In this document: in pieces, positions 45,688-60,347 of the stretch | Layout: every line of letters starts with the position of its first letter | Numbering within the stretch: the first letter of the stretch is position 1 | NCBI GenBank assembly: GCA_020726505.1 | Contig: JAHLEZ010000002.1 | Location: 682,001 to 746,000 of the forward strand | Direction of reading: 5' to 3' | Source of the DNA: Leptodontidium sp. MPI-SDFR-AT-0119 | Taxonomy: Eukaryota > Ascomycota > Leotiomycetes > Helotiales > Leptodontidiaceae | DNA: 64,000 nt | The notes under the pieces: generated by a model | What the model was told of the DNA's origin: nothing | Seen by the model: the letters and a program-made list of their open reading frames with translations, nothing else | The model's database searches: none | Position numbers and translations under genes: made by a program

Positions 45688-46265
45688 GATGAGGCTGTTG
45701 AATTCTCGTAGAGACGCTATGGTGTCTGCTTCGCGGTTTGTCGCGACTCGCGATCACAGGAGTAGCGAGCGGAATGTGTGACCTCAGGGACTTTGCAGGA
45801 GGCGCGGTGTGGTGGTTAATTTCTGCCGGTGGGGAGCACAAGACCAACGTTGAGGCAAACAGGCTGGGGTGCTTTTCGAAAGTGCGCTCCTATCGTGTTG
45901 GTGGATAATTTGATTGTGGGTGTTCCAAAGCTGGTGTCGAAGACGTGAGGCTCGCTCGCTCGATCTCTGAGGTTCAAGATTGACGGCAGGGCTAGCGCGG
46001 TGCTTAGTCAGCCATCAATATTCACTCCTAGACCGGACCAGACCAGACTTGCAAATTTCGCTATCCTAATTCAACTTCAACTGGACTGTCCGTCACATTC
46101 ACCTTGGAAAAAATTGCAGGTGTCAAGCACATGTGTTTTTGTGGTACCAGTAATATCCAGAGCCGTTTCTTTCGTCCCGCTGCATCGCCGCTTCTTTGGT
46201 GACAGAGACCTGACGGGATGCATATTTAATCCTCTTTTTACGCAATTCCCTGGCAACATGAACGA
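45688..46265. promoter_or_regulatory. Bidirectional promoter region
   Basis: This 578-bp interval lies between two divergent start codons. Near the right end a ten-codon upstream ORF (46258-46290) overlaps the start of the rightward gene in another frame. Confidence 0.4.
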
Positions 46266-49200
46266 ATGCAATCGTGCTTGGACTTCTTGAGATTGGGCAG
46301 GCCCTCACTGCAATACGCAAAGTCTTTCCTGGGGTCTTCCAACAAGCCGGTAAGCAAAGTTTCTAAGGTTCAAATATCAACGGTAACTAACAGTGCTGCC
46401 AGGTCAAGCTCGCTCCTCGGTCCAGGGCCACAATCGTATCCCGATCCATCCACAAAGGTCGAGCGAGAGTCCAATCGGCATTTGAAGGGAAGAATGTTGC
46501 GGATCCAGATATCAACCCAGGACGGAGGAGACTTCACGCTCCAGATGAGAAACCTCCTTCCGTCGGTCATACAAGCAAAGACCGTAATCTTTTGACACGA
46601 TATCCCAGCGAGAAACGACCGTGGACAGACTCTTCGAAGACTGGTACATTAGACAAAATTTCTGTCTGGCGCACTATTAGATTGGGAAATCGACCACCCG
46701 CTGATCTTTATTCCCCACCTGTTGTTCTTGCGAAGTATCTGGATCTAGAAGACGTTCAAGAGAAACAGGCTTATTGGCGTGAAGTCAGGGAAATTCTGCC
46801 TACAGAGTCGCTACCAACCATCGTGCTTCACCAGCTCTATATAAACTCAATTTCGAAGGTATGAGGATAAACTCCTCCCAATTTGCCTGATGCTGATACT
46901 ACCAGGGTGATTGGGACGACCATGATCATACATTTCGCAAGAGTGCTGTTATATATCTTACAAGTCGTAATTTGGATACCGAGGATGTGGAACGCTGGGC
47001 CTGGATTCTCTCTGGAGATACTCCCGACCAAAGGGTGGAACGTTTGATTTCAGTCTCATCGGATCATCCAACATTTCTGCTCCTCGAAATTCTTCGTCGA
47101 CATATAAAACTGGTTGCAAATCTAAAGAAGCTCCTACTCTACGCATGGAATCTTCTCGAGGCGAGAAGCCTTCAGAAATCCCTTTCGCCAGAGTCCAAGG
47201 CTATGACCGCAAGATTCGAACAAATACATGACCATCAGTTTAGAATTTTGATCAGTCGGTTGTTAGACCAGAGTCGGCGTATCTGGCCTGTTGCAATGCT
47301 TAGCGTGGCCAATATGGTTCCCCTATATGTTCAGCATCTGAGGGATAGCAGCTCGCCAGACCTACATGAGCAGGCCCAACGCATTTACGTCCGGAGCTGC
47401 AACATGATCAATTATCTACTGCCTCTCCTGGCCTTACCTGCGTCCATAGAACCTCTCAAGTCAATGGTCCACAACTGGTCGGCCCAAAAGGTTCTGCTGA
47501 ATCTTGCTGGAAAGTACGATCCACCTTTGATGCTAGAGAAGAATAGCTATAGAGCAGTCATTCGAGTTCTCACTGCCTCGAAGAAGACTAGTCGAGAATC
47601 ACATGCAGCAATACATCGACTGCGAAGCTGGCCCCCATGGAGGATGGCGCAAGACGGCATGGACGCTCAGCGAGCCCCGGCCGATGACTTCAGTCGGGCA
47701 GTGGTTGCGCTCGTTCGATCGAAGGAAGCTGGGTTCAGAGAAACTTCTTTTGATCAACGCCTACGCATTCTTGGTGGTCAGGAACTGGATGGAACGCCTA
47801 CAATACACACTCGAAAAGTGGTCAAATTCCGACCTAAACCTTCTTATGAACGGGGTGAGGCGTCCGTCGAGTCAGCTGATCATGCTCAGGGGCACCTTCA
47901 GCAGAGTCTCGACCCCAATGCATGGGCAGCTAGGGTTGAAGCGACTCGTGATGTAAGGGAAGCCTGGCGAGCGTTTGTGTCATTCACAGATCGGGGCGGC
48001 AAACCAAATCAGTCTCTCTTTATGGCAATGTTTCAGAAGCTCGATTCTGAACAGGCTCGACAAGGACGAAAAACCACTTATAACGCGGCTCCTGGAGATG
48101 GAAAAGAAGTCCTACCTGTACTGGATGATAACATGAGTGACTTCTTCAAGTTGCATAGTCAACCTCCAGCGCTCGGTGTTCTTTACCAGCACATGCTATC
48201 ATCTGGCATCAGACCCTCAGGTCAATGCTTGGGGTTTCTTGTTCGTCGCGCCAGAAATTCGACTCTGGGAATCAATTATCTCCGCGACAGCGGTCTCCAT
48301 CCTCTTGCATTGCAATACCTGACTGGTGGTCAGGACACCCGCATATCACCGAGTCATCAACCTCCTCAAAAGATTCTCAGCACTATCAGCGACAATTTAC
48401 TTGGTGACTTCATACATCTGATATGCAGGTTTGCCCCGCGCGCTGTGCTCACTACATCGGAAGAATTTGGCAAATACAAGCTGAAGCCCATACAGCTCAA
48501 GAAGCCTCTTCCAACACAGTGGGCTGTTCAGGAGTTCGAGAGGACTCCATATCACCGGCTTCGCGATCCATTACGTCAAGCATCCCGTCTCCTGAAGAAC
48601 GGAAAGGTACAGTTTCGGCCTGCCTGGTACAGTCTGTTCCGGGGACTTGCCCGTCGCAACGTTGTGCTACGGATGGCGCTTATCGGCGACCCTCAGAGCG
48701 ATGCACTTGCATGGAAGTTTACCGTGTCTGTCCTGGGCAATTTTCACGAATGCGGGCTGGAACTTGACCCTTACGGGTTCATGATCATCTGTAAAACTTT
48801 TTTCAAATTTGCTGAGGCCACGCATGACGTCTCCGAGGAGCATCGTGTGGACCTGGCTGAAGGTGCTCAAATTCTCAAGGATGAGTTCGCCAAGTTGTGC
48901 CGAAGTGAAGCTTTACCATATGGTATCCCGACGCTCCTCCACGCGATGAAATGGGTCGTTTTGCACAGCTATGTACGCTGTTTGGGGATGGTTGGACATC
49001 GTGAGGAGGTCATCGCAGTACTGGAGTGGATGTTTCAGCACCGAGAAGAGTTGGAGCAATACAATATGCAGGATCGAAACGCGCGGACCATGCTCAAGCG
49101 GACCCTTACTGCGGTCAGGATCTCTTGCTACGAGACTGAATATGAGAACAAGGCTTGGGAGTTGGTGAAGCAGGTCGATACGTGGAGATGGCCGCGTGAA

Positions 49201-49293
49201 ACAGATATGGAGTTGTATACTGGGATTTGTTATCCCGATTCAGACGAGGCTGCTGAAGCAGATGAGTACAGCGAGCCGGGCGAGGCACAATGA
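46266..49293 (+). CDS. Large probable mitochondrial protein, PPR-like helical
   Basis: Exons 46266-46349, 46403-46858 and 46906-49293 give 975 residues. The N-terminus is rich in Arg, Ser, Leu and Lys with no acidic residue until after position 40 apart from one Asp (SCLDFLRLGRPSLQYAKSFLG), consistent with a mitochondrial presequence. The rest is almost entirely alpha-helical with scattered helix pairs (WYSLFRGLARRNVVLRMALIGD; YVRCLGMVGHREEVIAVLEWMFQHREEL) as in fungal PPR-type mitochondrial expression factors. No catalytic motif is seen. The first acceptor is set at CCAG before GTC rather than nine bases earlier, to leave room after the branch point. Precise role unknown. Confidence 0.7.
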
Positions 49294-50219
49294 GAGATTC
49301 AAAGCGGGAGATGTCCTTATGTGATGGTTGTATACTACTTGTACGTGAGCTGTACGAAATGTTAGAAGATACCCAAATAGATGAAATGATATTCTTGATG
49401 AGCATCGTTCAGTTAACTTCAGTTAAAGACGGGTATTCCACGGGCACCACACGGGCATTATCGAATAGAGCTGTCATTTAGGAAATCTCCTTTGTCCTCC
49501 TTTATCATTCAGTGCAACTCTTGCACTCCCTCAAAGCACCTATAGAGATACTCTCCGCACTCGTCTGTTGCATCTCGGTGGTACCTGACTACTGTCGCGC
49601 ACCCGGAGAATCTCTCTCTCCCGAGCTTTGTTCCTTGATTTCAGGTTGGATGAATTGGTCGTCGGCCTTGGCACTCAAGTCAGGTGGTACTACCCACGTG
49701 ATTGTAAATACAATAAATGCATTGCGGACAGGCAACGAAGGCAGGCAGAGCTGCGCTGCGCTGCAGAGGCCATTGACATTATAAAACTGATGAGCTGGAC
49801 GTCTTGAATACGGAGTAGAATACAACAGATTCCCCCTGCTTCGAGGTACGCTGCATGCAGGTTCCCGATTGATCGCAAAGCCCAGCCAGCCACCCCCATT
49901 TCCCATTCTGAGGTGAGGTGTTTGACGAACTGCCCCTGTCCTGCCCTGAGTTTGGCCTTGGCTTTCGCCCAGTTGAGGTGGTTCATTACCGCCAACAACA
50001 ACGCTAACTCACTCACTCACTCATACGAAGGCAACCGCCGAGTGACCTCGTCGTCATCAGCTCAAGCTCCCGCCTCTCTTCTCCTCTTCCTTTATCAACA
50101 ACCCACCCAACCCATTCATCAACACCTCCGGGTTGCGCATCACTTCTCACCACTACACAACACAATTCAATACCATCTACCTATTGCTTTGATAGTAATA
50201 GTTCCTACCAACCGCAATC
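49294..50219. other. Intergenic, promoter and leader of the Pep4-type gene
   Basis: No supported gene. The last 200 bases are a CT/CA-rich leader with ACTC repeats (50009-50022), as expected for a highly expressed gene. Confidence 0.5.
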
Positions 50220-51526
<1,307 letters not shown>

Positions 51527-53422
51527 ATGCACAACCCGACGATGAAGAATACAAATTGGATAAAGGAGAAGCGTGAGGCGGTTTCCCGGGACTGTAAACT
51601 AGTATTCGGGGATTTTCTTTTCTCCTACTTGCAGTAGCTGCGTGAAGTTGCTTCACAAAAGCATTGGTTTTATCTGTGGCATTGATGATCCACTGAATCG
51701 AGGGAACAGTTTCTTTTGTCACATACCTATTCAATGATATTCCGTCTATGACATTACGTCTTGTTACCGACTTTTTATGATGTGAATCCACTTGTCTGCC
51801 ATCCACTTCAGAATTGCCCCCCAACACCCACTCCACCCATTGTCTTCCCAAGCGTCTCTTGAAAAGCTTCTGGTACCAACAGCTAGATTGGAACATAGTG
51901 CAACAGCATTAACACCTTCGCGCTTCCAAGATTTTCTCGGTATTTTAAAACACCGAATCCCGTATCGGTTCGAAAAGCTTAGATGGAAGCACTTCTACGT
52001 TGTGATTCATTCACCTCTTATCTGATCTATTCTCCAGCCCTAGTCAACTTTGATAGAGTATGGCAAGGAGTATTCAGACATTCTCATACCTCCTTACCTT
52101 AGCGGATCACCAAATCTAGCTTCTCTGCTCGCTCTGCTCGCGGGTAGGACCGTAGGGAGATGAGACGGTAAGTTCAAGGGTCTAGAGATTAGAGTCCGCT
52201 GTAATTTGATCTAGCGAGCTTGTTCGATTTCGAATATATGTCGGGAGGCCACGGTTGTTCTGTTTTATGGCTATGTGATGGATATATCTGTGAGTCCTGG
52301 GAGATATGATTGGGCGGGAGGTGAGATTCGAGGTCTTGAATTTAGAGGGGATTTTCAAGTGGGTTGAGTCAGATGGGAGAGCGTTGGAGGGAGACTTGGG
52401 GAGGGAGCGTGGATATACGCAGAGCCTTTTTGGCTCGTCTCTCGATAGACGCTGGGTAAAAATGGAGGTGGTTGGTTGGTTGTGTAGATTGATTTACCAT
52501 TAAGGGTGTGTGGGTCATATTTGCGGAATGAGCGAGTGGGAGACTTTGACGATTCGAGGGGCCAGGAAGGAGATAATTCCAGATGAGAAGATAGAGCTCG
52601 GGTGGGAGTTTTGAGAAGAGTGAGAAGTCTGAGAGACGGGTTTGAGACGTGGGCTGTGTAGCCTGAAAAGGTGTTAATCAACCAGACTCCTGAGACGAGG
52701 AAGCCTTCAACTCAGCTTTGACTTATTTTTACTGAAAGTGTGTGGAGACAAGTGTGAGCTATGGTGTGGTTGTAGTTCTCACGTCGTATTGACCCCGTGT
52801 GATAGGTTCCCGGGTGGTGCGCAGAAGTTGGACTTGACAACAGTCAATGCTTTGAGGTCTGGCAGGCAGACACTACTACCCCCGAATCGCATTCTAAATC
52901 CTGTCTCGATATTGCTGTATAATGTAGTTCAAAAAAAGGATATGTCTCGCTTACGGTGGCAAGATCCATGTTCTTCTCGTGGTCTACCTTATGGAGAAAG
53001 AAGATGGTAAAGACCGGATTTTAGAAGGAAATCTCACCAGCAACACTCTCGAGTCACGGTCATTGTCCTGAATTTCACATAGAAATGAATCGCAAATCAG
53101 AAAGAAAGCAGCGCGTCAAATTATCCCTATCAGACAGCCTCATGCTTGGCTCCACAAAACATCATGCAAATCTCGACGCATAGAATGATGAAGAACCCCC
53201 CCCATGAATACAACCCGCAAAAGAAAGGAAAACAGTGCTGCCTATTATTGCCTATCGAGAGACCTCCTGCCAATGAAATCGTGCCCCAGCGTAGAGCGGA
53301 CGCAGAGAGTCGAGTCAAAGACAAGAGCTCCCCAACGTTGCCCAGCCTCGAAAGTTGGAATGCCCAAACTAAATCTTAAAGAAATCAACTGCGAATCTGG
53401 ATGGCCTCTGAATTCAAAGACA
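51527..53422. other. Intergenic, no supported gene
   Basis: Short frames only. The right part (53204-53422, plus strand) is a shadow of the 2EXR gene and its 3' flank. Confidence 0.5.
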
Positions 53423-54362
53423 TCAATCCCAGGTCCAGTAATCGGTAGGCACACAATGCGAGTCCCAGAAGCTGCCAGTCTGAAGGTCTCGGCCCCATGG
53501 ATGAGACCTTTGGTTAGCGTAAGGCTCCAAGGAACAACACTTCTCTCCATCGACAAGCAAGCGCATGATGTTCAGAATTGGCTTCTTCCAATCTGGATTG
53601 AAGTACTTGAAATTATCCATGGAGGCGTGCTGGTTATGGAAATCCGCTTCGCAATGGGCTGTTATACCGAGGTGAGGTTTGACAAAGGTAACGGTGGTTC
53701 CTGGAACTGTATAGGGGGCCTTGCATCCTTCGTAGGGGGGTGGCTGGTGTATGATAACCGTCAAAATCTCAAGGTGTGGGTACTGGGCAAGGAAATGAGG
53801 TTGAATGCAGCCGTTGACTATGAGATGACTGACTTTGCTCATTCCGGGGTGGGCTACTTGATGAAAGTCCCAGTTGTCATCTCGGAGGAAGATCGCATCT
53901 ACGAGTGGGTTAAAGAAGAAAGAGCAGCCTTGGCGTGGCTCCAGACGGCACCACAGAGATCTCTTCAAGATTTCTGCTCTGGACTCATGACAGATGTTCA
54001 GCATGACATGTGGCTGACCGTTGGTCCGGTAGGCCGGGCCTTTGGTAGGATTGCCTTCCTTCCGGTCGGTCAGTACATGCGAAATCTCAACGATTCGGCC
54101 ATCATGTTCAGTGGATGAAACAAGTCCCCAAACGTAAGTACGGAGCTCAGGTGGAAGCTTTGGGAAGAGTAAGAACTGTTGATGCTGCTTCTGTGTAGCC
54201 TCTTGGGCCTGAGGTTGATGTGTGGTCAGTCCTGACTATAAACATGTTAGCCCGCAAGCCTTCTTCTGGAGAACGGCAAGATAGAAAGAATCTGCGACTT
54301 ACTTCGACTGATTTCACAGTAAGTTTTGCAAGTTGCTCCGACGTAGATCTTGTGGTGACCAT
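53423..54362 (-). CDS. 2EXR-domain protein
   Basis: Exons 54362-54303 and 54235-53423 (67-nt intron) give 290 residues. The signature is clear: FLLFPKLPPELRTYVWGLV, then GRIVEISH, HVMLNICHESRAEILKRS and FFNPLVDAIFL. This is the 2EXR domain, expanded in Leotiomycetes and other Pezizomycotina and of unknown function. It continues with a leucine-rich stretch (HLEILTVIIHQPPPYEG) and a C-terminal part typical of the family. The start was chosen at the first ATG in frame; the N-terminal exon is 20 codons long. Confidence 0.85.
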
Positions 54363-55484
54363 GGTCAGAGCTTCAGTTCGAAGCTGATGGTGTGGAAGAC
54401 CGAGTCTGGTAATGCGCGCTGGAGTTGCGAGGAACGGGTAGCCAAAGTTCAGGTTGCTTGCCACAACTTTCGGAGCTGGATGTCGAGGTGGAAAGATTCT
54501 GGATGTAAGGACAAGAGGCTCTTCTTATACCCCTGAAACGGTTTTGGGGTGCCTAGATCACCAGAATTGACTCGAGTAGCTGGCTCGCCTAGACTACTCG
54601 TAGTGTAAAGGGGAAACACAGCCTGCTAGTGATAAAGGATTCACCTAGTGCTGTTGTTATTCAGGTAACACTTTAGCGGTACGCTTTAGGCAATACTAGC
54701 TTCAAAAGGAACATAAGCTTAAGGACAAGACGGAAAAGAAATTTAAGAGAAAGAAAAATCTAGAAACCTAAGAGTCAAAAATGGCCATAAAAAGAACCAA
54801 CAATCCTATCAATTTCCTTACCATTCTATTAATCGTAACTTTCAGCTAGAAAGCCCCTTTAGTCCATTGCCAATGAATATGTTCCCCAACGACAATCTTT
54901 ATGATGTGACATAGTACCTCTACTTCGACGCTAATCGAGGTGGCACTCGTGCCTGACTGAATGTAAGCGTGAAGTCTGCAAGTTATAGCCTTCAACAGCA
55001 CATGAAAGACATGAAAGACATATCTGATCTTGGAGAATCCTTGATTGAGCAACATTTTGTACATTCTGGGTCTAAGTCCTTCTGCTGCAACATACCAGAG
55101 ACCACCGCACTTGCCAAGGTCAATTGGAGACTCGTGGAAATATTGAAAGGAAATGATCTACCTCGACAATCCTTTGATGAGATACACAATAGAAAGACCA
55201 ACGCAGCCACATTTATTCATCTGTGTTGACAACGGTGTTTGCTGCAAATCATCTCATCATCAAACGTCAAGTTTTGAGGATTCTCTATGGTCATGTGATT
55301 TTTGCGCTAGATCACATATGGGCTAGCTGATTGAGCAGCTCCAATCGCACGCAGCTTGAAAAAAAAGAGTTGCGATAAATTTTTGGAGCTTCGACACCAC
55401 CGCAAATACACGACTCGATTTCACGAATCACATTGCGATACTTCTTCCAAAACCCTGGAAGAAAGTCGCAATTAAACAGCCACC
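54363..55484. other. Intergenic, AT-rich, no supported gene
   Basis: The block at 54700-54830 is A-rich with AAGAAA/GAAAAG strings, and 54540-54700 is rich in CTAG. It could be an old transposon remnant, but I see no terminal repeats or transposase frame. The last 40 bases form the Nop56 leader. Confidence 0.45.
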
Positions 55485-57136
55485 ATGACGAGCATCGATT
55501 ATCTGCTCCACGAGAGCTCAGTGGGATATGCAATCTTCGAGGTTGTCCACCAGGCCGACACTGTTGGCAACCGATTGAAGGAAGTTCAAGATGCCAGCCA
55601 AGATCTTGCGAAGTTTGGAAAGATGGTCAAGCTTGTAAACTTTGCGCCATACAGGTGAGCGCAATTTGAATTGGGTTTTGCTCTTCGAGTCGCGATTAAC
55701 AAACATGCAGAGGGGCAGCCGAAGCTCTCGAAAATATCAACCTTGTGTCTGAAGGTGTCCTGTCCGAGTACCTCCGATCGAATCTCGAACTGAATCTCCC
55801 AAAGCCATCGAAGAAGAAGAAGGTCGTCCTTGGTGTTTCGGATAAGAATTTGGCTGGTAGCATTAAGGCTTCTTTCCCAGGTGTCGACTGTGAGACTGGC
55901 GAGACCTCCGAGGTGGTTGCTGATCTGCTCCGTGGACTGCGATTCCATGCAGGAAAGCTTCTCAAGGGTCTCCAAGAGGGCGATGTTGAGAGAGCACAGC
56001 TCGGTTTGGGCCACGCTTACTCTCGTGCAAGAGTCAAGTTTTCCGTCCAGAAGAACGACAACCACATCATCCAAGCAATTGCAACCCTCGATCACCTCGA
56101 CAAGGCCGTTAACACCTTCTCCATGCGTGTCCGCGAATGGTACGGATGGCACTTCCCAGAGCTCGTCAGAATCGTCTCCGACAATCACACCTATGCCAAG
56201 CTTGCTCTTGCAATTGGTGACAAGAAGACCTTGACCGACGGCTCATTACATGATCTTGCAGCTCTCGTAAACGACGATGCCGATATTGCGCAGGCAATTA
56301 TCGATGCGGCGCGTGTTAGTATGGGACAGGATATCTCAGAGACCGATATGGAGAATGTTTCGGCTTTTGCAAACCGTGTGGTCAAGCTTGCCGAGTACAG
56401 AAAGTCCCTGTTCCAGTACTTGACCGACAAGATGGCAGTCGTTGCACCCAACTTGGCCTCCTTGATTGGAGAAGTTGTTGCTGCTCGTCTCATCTCCCAC
56501 GCCGGTTCTCTTACCAACCTCTCCAAATACCCCGCCTCTACCGTTCAGATTCTTGGTGCCGAGAAGGCTCTTTTCAGAGCGCTGAAGACCAAGGGAAACA
56601 CCCCAAAGTACGGATTGATCTACCACTCGAGCTTCATCGGCCGTGCTGGAGCAAAGAACAAGGGTCGCATTTCCAGATTCTTGGCCAACAAGTGCAGTAT
56701 TGCAAGCAGAATCGACAACTTCTCCGAGGAGCCAACAACCAAATTCGGTTTGGCCTTGAGAAAGCAAGTTGAGGAGAGATTGGACTTCTACGCTACCGGA
56801 GCCGCACCACAGAAGAACGAGGACGCAATGGTAGAACTTGCAGTTCCATGATTTACTTACAAACATCGCTAACTTTTCTTCTAGAAATCCGCTATGGATG
56901 CAGTCCTAGGAGACATCAAGGTCGCTGATCCAACTGAAGACGCCGACATGGCAGACATCACCCCCCGAGCCGTCCAAAAGCAAGAGAAGAAGTCAAAGGA
57001 CAAGAAAGAGAAGTCAAAAGATAAGGAATCCAAGAAGGACAAGAAGAGGAGACACAGCGAAGCCGCAGCCGGAGACGAGGAGGAACTCAGCGAGAAGAAG
57101 AAAAAGAAGAAGAGCAAGAGAGAGTCCTTGGCATAG
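55485..57136 (+). CDS. NOP56: Box C/D snoRNP core protein Nop56
   Basis: Exons 55485-55654, 55711-56830 and 56885-57136 give 513 residues, as expected for Nop56/Sik1. The N-terminal NOP5NT domain ([16 protein letters not shown]), the NOSIC coiled coil and the Nop domain are all there: [75 protein letters not shown]. The C-terminal Lys/Glu/Asp repeat tail ([17 protein letters not shown]) is typical. It acts in 2'-O-methylation of rRNA with fibrillarin, Nop58 and Snu13 in the nucleolus. Start context CACCATGAC is strong. Introns are 56 and 54 nt, too short to host snoRNAs. Confidence 0.97.
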
Positions 57137-57766
57137 TGACTGACTAACTGACTGAACGGTTGGGCATGGGCATTCTCTTTTGTGTAAATTTGGGCTGGCT
57201 TTCTGGCGCCCTGGTGTTGGCATTTGTCGTCCTCTTGTTGTTGTGTGTGGAATAATTGGCGTTCTGTGGATACTCATGCCGTTTGGGGGAAAAGGATAAA
57301 CTTTATATGCATCGTTCATCGACTTGGCTTGTACTCGGACACCGGTGCTATGCATGTGTCTTTCTTACTCTGCGCTAATTCGGCGCCTGGCGGTTAGACA
57401 TTCATGGCCCGTTTGCTAGGTAGATAGGAAAATTCCATCTCGTCTTTGTACATTGTCCAAGGTGTGTTTGACTTGGAATAATAGCACTGAGCCGGTGTCG
57501 TCGTGACTTGGTCTCAACTCTACGGGGTGTGTGGCATGGCTGAGTCTTCATGATTGGGTCATCACTTGCAATCTTGCATTCTGAAAGTTTATACTGATTT
57601 ACGTTTTATATGATAGTATGCATCAATCATCATCCCCCCTTCTCGGAATTCCAGATCGATGCCAATGAACTCCTGTAAGAACGCCATGCCTTTCGCCATG
57701 CTAATCGAGTCTTCACTCGGCCCCTATCTCCTATTGTTCTAAACAAAACGGCAGGCTATTAGCTCC
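57137..57766. other. Convergent 3' region of NOP56 and VPS4
   Basis: No gene seen; probable 3' UTRs of both genes. Confidence 0.5.
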
Positions 57767-59172
57767 TCATGCTCCTTCGCTACCGAATTCAGCAGTCCAT
57801 TCTTCACTGCGCTTGATATCTTCTCCTGATACTGTTGGCCTGGAGCCCTTGACTGCCTTGATGAAATCCTTAAGGAGGAGCGGAGGTTCGAGAAGCTTGT
57901 CGGAATCGACTTCTGTCCAGGACATCTCCATTGCGCCAGCGTCACCAGGTGAACAGGGTGTCAATTTTTCCACACCGTTATCCATTGCCTATTCGAATGT
58001 CAGTGGCATTGCTAAGTAGGGGTTGGCACATGACTAACCTTCTTGTAGTGTGTGGCCATCTGAATCTTCCGCACTGGTTGCATGAGTGCATCCTGGACAG
58101 CAATACTGATATCACTTCCAGAGTAGCCATCACTCAGCTCTCCGAGAGTTCTGAAGTCTGCACCGGTAAGCTCACAAGGTGTCGTTCCAACACTGATTTC
58201 GAACATCTTTGTACGTGCTGGTAAATCTGGAAGTGAAATGTGTACACGTCTTTGGAAGCGACGACGAATAGCAGCATCCAGTTGCCATGGGATATTCGTT
58301 GCGCCAAGAACGAGAACTCCCTTGCTATCCCGACCAACACCATCCATCTGCACCAGCATTTCTGTTTTGATACGTCGGGAGGCTTCTGACTCTCCTTCAC
58401 CACGAGGACCACACAGAGCATCGACCTCATCGATGAAAATGATGGATGGCTTGTTCTCGCGAGCCATTGCAAAGAGCTGCTTCACTAATCTGGGACGATT
58501 GTCAGCTTACTCCCCCTCAATGAAGCAAAATGAAACGAACCTTTCACTCTCTCCCATCCACTTGCTGACCAAATCGGAACTGCTAACACTAAAGAAAGTG
58601 CTGTTTGCCTCCGTAGCCACAGCTTTCGCCAGGTAACTCTTTCCCGTACCAGGTGGCCCGTAAAGGAGAATGCCCTTCCATGGTTGTCTTTTGCCCGTGA
58701 ACAGATGTGGGAACTTTATAGGCAAAATAACAGCCTCTTTCAGCGCCTCTTTCGCGCCCTCAAGACCAGCAACATCCTCCCATTTGATATTCGGCTTATC
58801 CTGAAGAATGGCCCCCGCAAGCGCATTTCTCAGCTTCTTGCTATCGGCATCGACTTCCTCCTCTCCGTCCTTCCCCTTGCCTCCTCCTCCTGAGGTACTA
58901 CCGTTTGCGCCAACCATCCCGGGCTTTTTGTTCTTCCCATCGGCGTCTGCTAAATGCGACTTGAGCTTTTCCGCTCGTTCCATGTATTCGCCTGCCTTCG
59001 CTCTTATCATCTCCTTGGATTTGGCGTTCTTCTCCCATTTCAGTGCCAGCATAAACAGTTCTAGGGACTGATAGTATAATTGATATGCTTTCTCGTATTC
59101 TGCGGCTGTGTCGGCCTCGATGGCCTTCTTGACCACGTCTATTGCGCGGCCGAGGAAGTCGGTGTTCGACAT
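57767..59172 (-). CDS. VPS4: ESCRT disassembly AAA ATPase Vps4
   Basis: Exons 59172-58541, 58489-58039 and 57988-57767 give 434 residues, matching yeast Vps4 (437). The MIT domain (residues 1-75) binds ESCRT-III tails. A Gly/Ser-rich linker follows, then the AAA module: Walker A GPPGTGKS (172-179), Walker B IIFIDEVD (about 227-234), the sensor-1 segment LGATNIPW and arginine fingers RRRFQRR. The beta domain and C-terminal helix (SEEWTAEFG) are intact. It recycles ESCRT-III from endosomal membranes. Introns are 51 and 50 nt with GCTGAC and ACTGAC branch points. Confidence 0.97.
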
Positions 59173-59766
59173 GGTGGAGGTGGGGGTTTCTGGAGTTCGT
59201 GGAGAGACTGAATGCTAGACAAACGACGTACGAGAGGAGCAGTGAAGAAACTGGATTTCTGGTAAGATCCGCGATTTCCTACCGCTCTACTGTTTCGAAT
59301 AGCACTTCGAGTAGTGTAGTCGTGGCCAGGACAATCGATAGTTGAGTGGTAAATGTGACGAGGTAAACTACCAAGGTTCCTGCGATGAGACAGTACTATT
59401 GGCCCGCGAATTTGACTTGGGAGACACAGATTTATCCAGAGAGACCGTTCCCTTGCGATCGCAGAAAGACTGTCAGTATCTGTTGTCTTGGGAGGTTGGT
59501 TGTTAGGTGATGAACAGGATATCGCTTGGCAGTGCTGCCTCTTTTTGCCCCGCGATTTGGTTGCGGGCGCTAGCGCGGGCCTGGTCCAGAATTTGATAGA
59601 CTCTCAAGCTTTTGAAGCTATCCGTGAGCTGTCAATCAACTTAGAGTTCTCTCGAGACACCAAATTCGAGATATTGAGACTCTACATAGGGAGATTCATT
59701 CTACAGATATCTCCAAAATAAGGAAATCATTCGTCCCAGAAGCACAACTCCCCGCCAAGCGCAACC
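59173..59766. promoter_or_regulatory. Bidirectional promoter between VPS4 and prefoldin 6
   Basis: The 594-bp interval separates two divergent housekeeping genes. I see no clear specific element. Confidence 0.35.
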
Positions 59767-60347
59767 ATGGCAGAAGCACAGCAAAAGCTCCAGAGCTTGT
59801 CCGACGAGTACCAAAAGTTGCAGCAAGGTAAGTTTGCATCTGTAATCAATGTCCAGGTCTAACGTCTATGCCACAGATCTCCAAAATAACGTCAATTCGA
59901 GACAACGGCTTGAGTCACAACAGCAAGAGAATAAAGCAGTCCAGAAGGTTTGGCGCATGGATTCGAGATATTGTACGAGGAGCTAAGAGATGCAGGAATT
60001 TGATGGTCTGAAGGATGATGCGAATATCTACAAAATGGTTGGGCCGGTGTTGCTGAAGCAAGACAAGACTGAGGCTGTTATGGCTGTCAATGGCCGGTTA
60101 GAGTTCATCGAGAACGAGATGTAAGGTTTGGCGACTGGATGAGAGGGGCAGATGCTGACGGCTTTGCAGAAAGAGGGTAGAGAAGCAGATCAGTGATGTT
60201 GAGAGCAAGAGTGATGCTGTGCGGACACAAGTAAGCCAAATTCCCCTTCTTCTCGTTCTAGGGTCAAACAGGACTAACAAATATCAGATCATACAAATAC
60301 AATCTGAAGCTCAACCGCAAGGTGGCCAGCCTCAAATTACGGAATAG
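59767..60347 (+). CDS. YKE2: Prefoldin subunit 6
   Basis: Five exons (59767-59827, 59877-59947, 59996-60120, 60170-60230, 60288-60347) give 125 residues. The protein is a typical beta-type prefoldin: N-terminal coiled-coil helix (QKLQSLSDEYQKLQQDLQ), central beta hairpin (NIYKMVGPVLLKQDKTEAVMAVNGRLEFI) and C-terminal coiled-coil helix (KRVEKQISDVESK), ending in a Gln-rich tail. It is part of the hexameric prefoldin chaperone that delivers actin and tubulin to CCT. Four introns of 48-57 nt in a 378-nt coding sequence make it intron-dense. Confidence 0.95.

Noticed and set aside
54540..54850. Possible transposon remnant
   Set aside because: Only base composition is unusual; no terminal repeats, target duplication or transposase motif could be identified.
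55655..56884. snoRNA hosted in NOP56 introns
   Set aside because: Introns are 56 and 54 nt and contain no C/D box pair.
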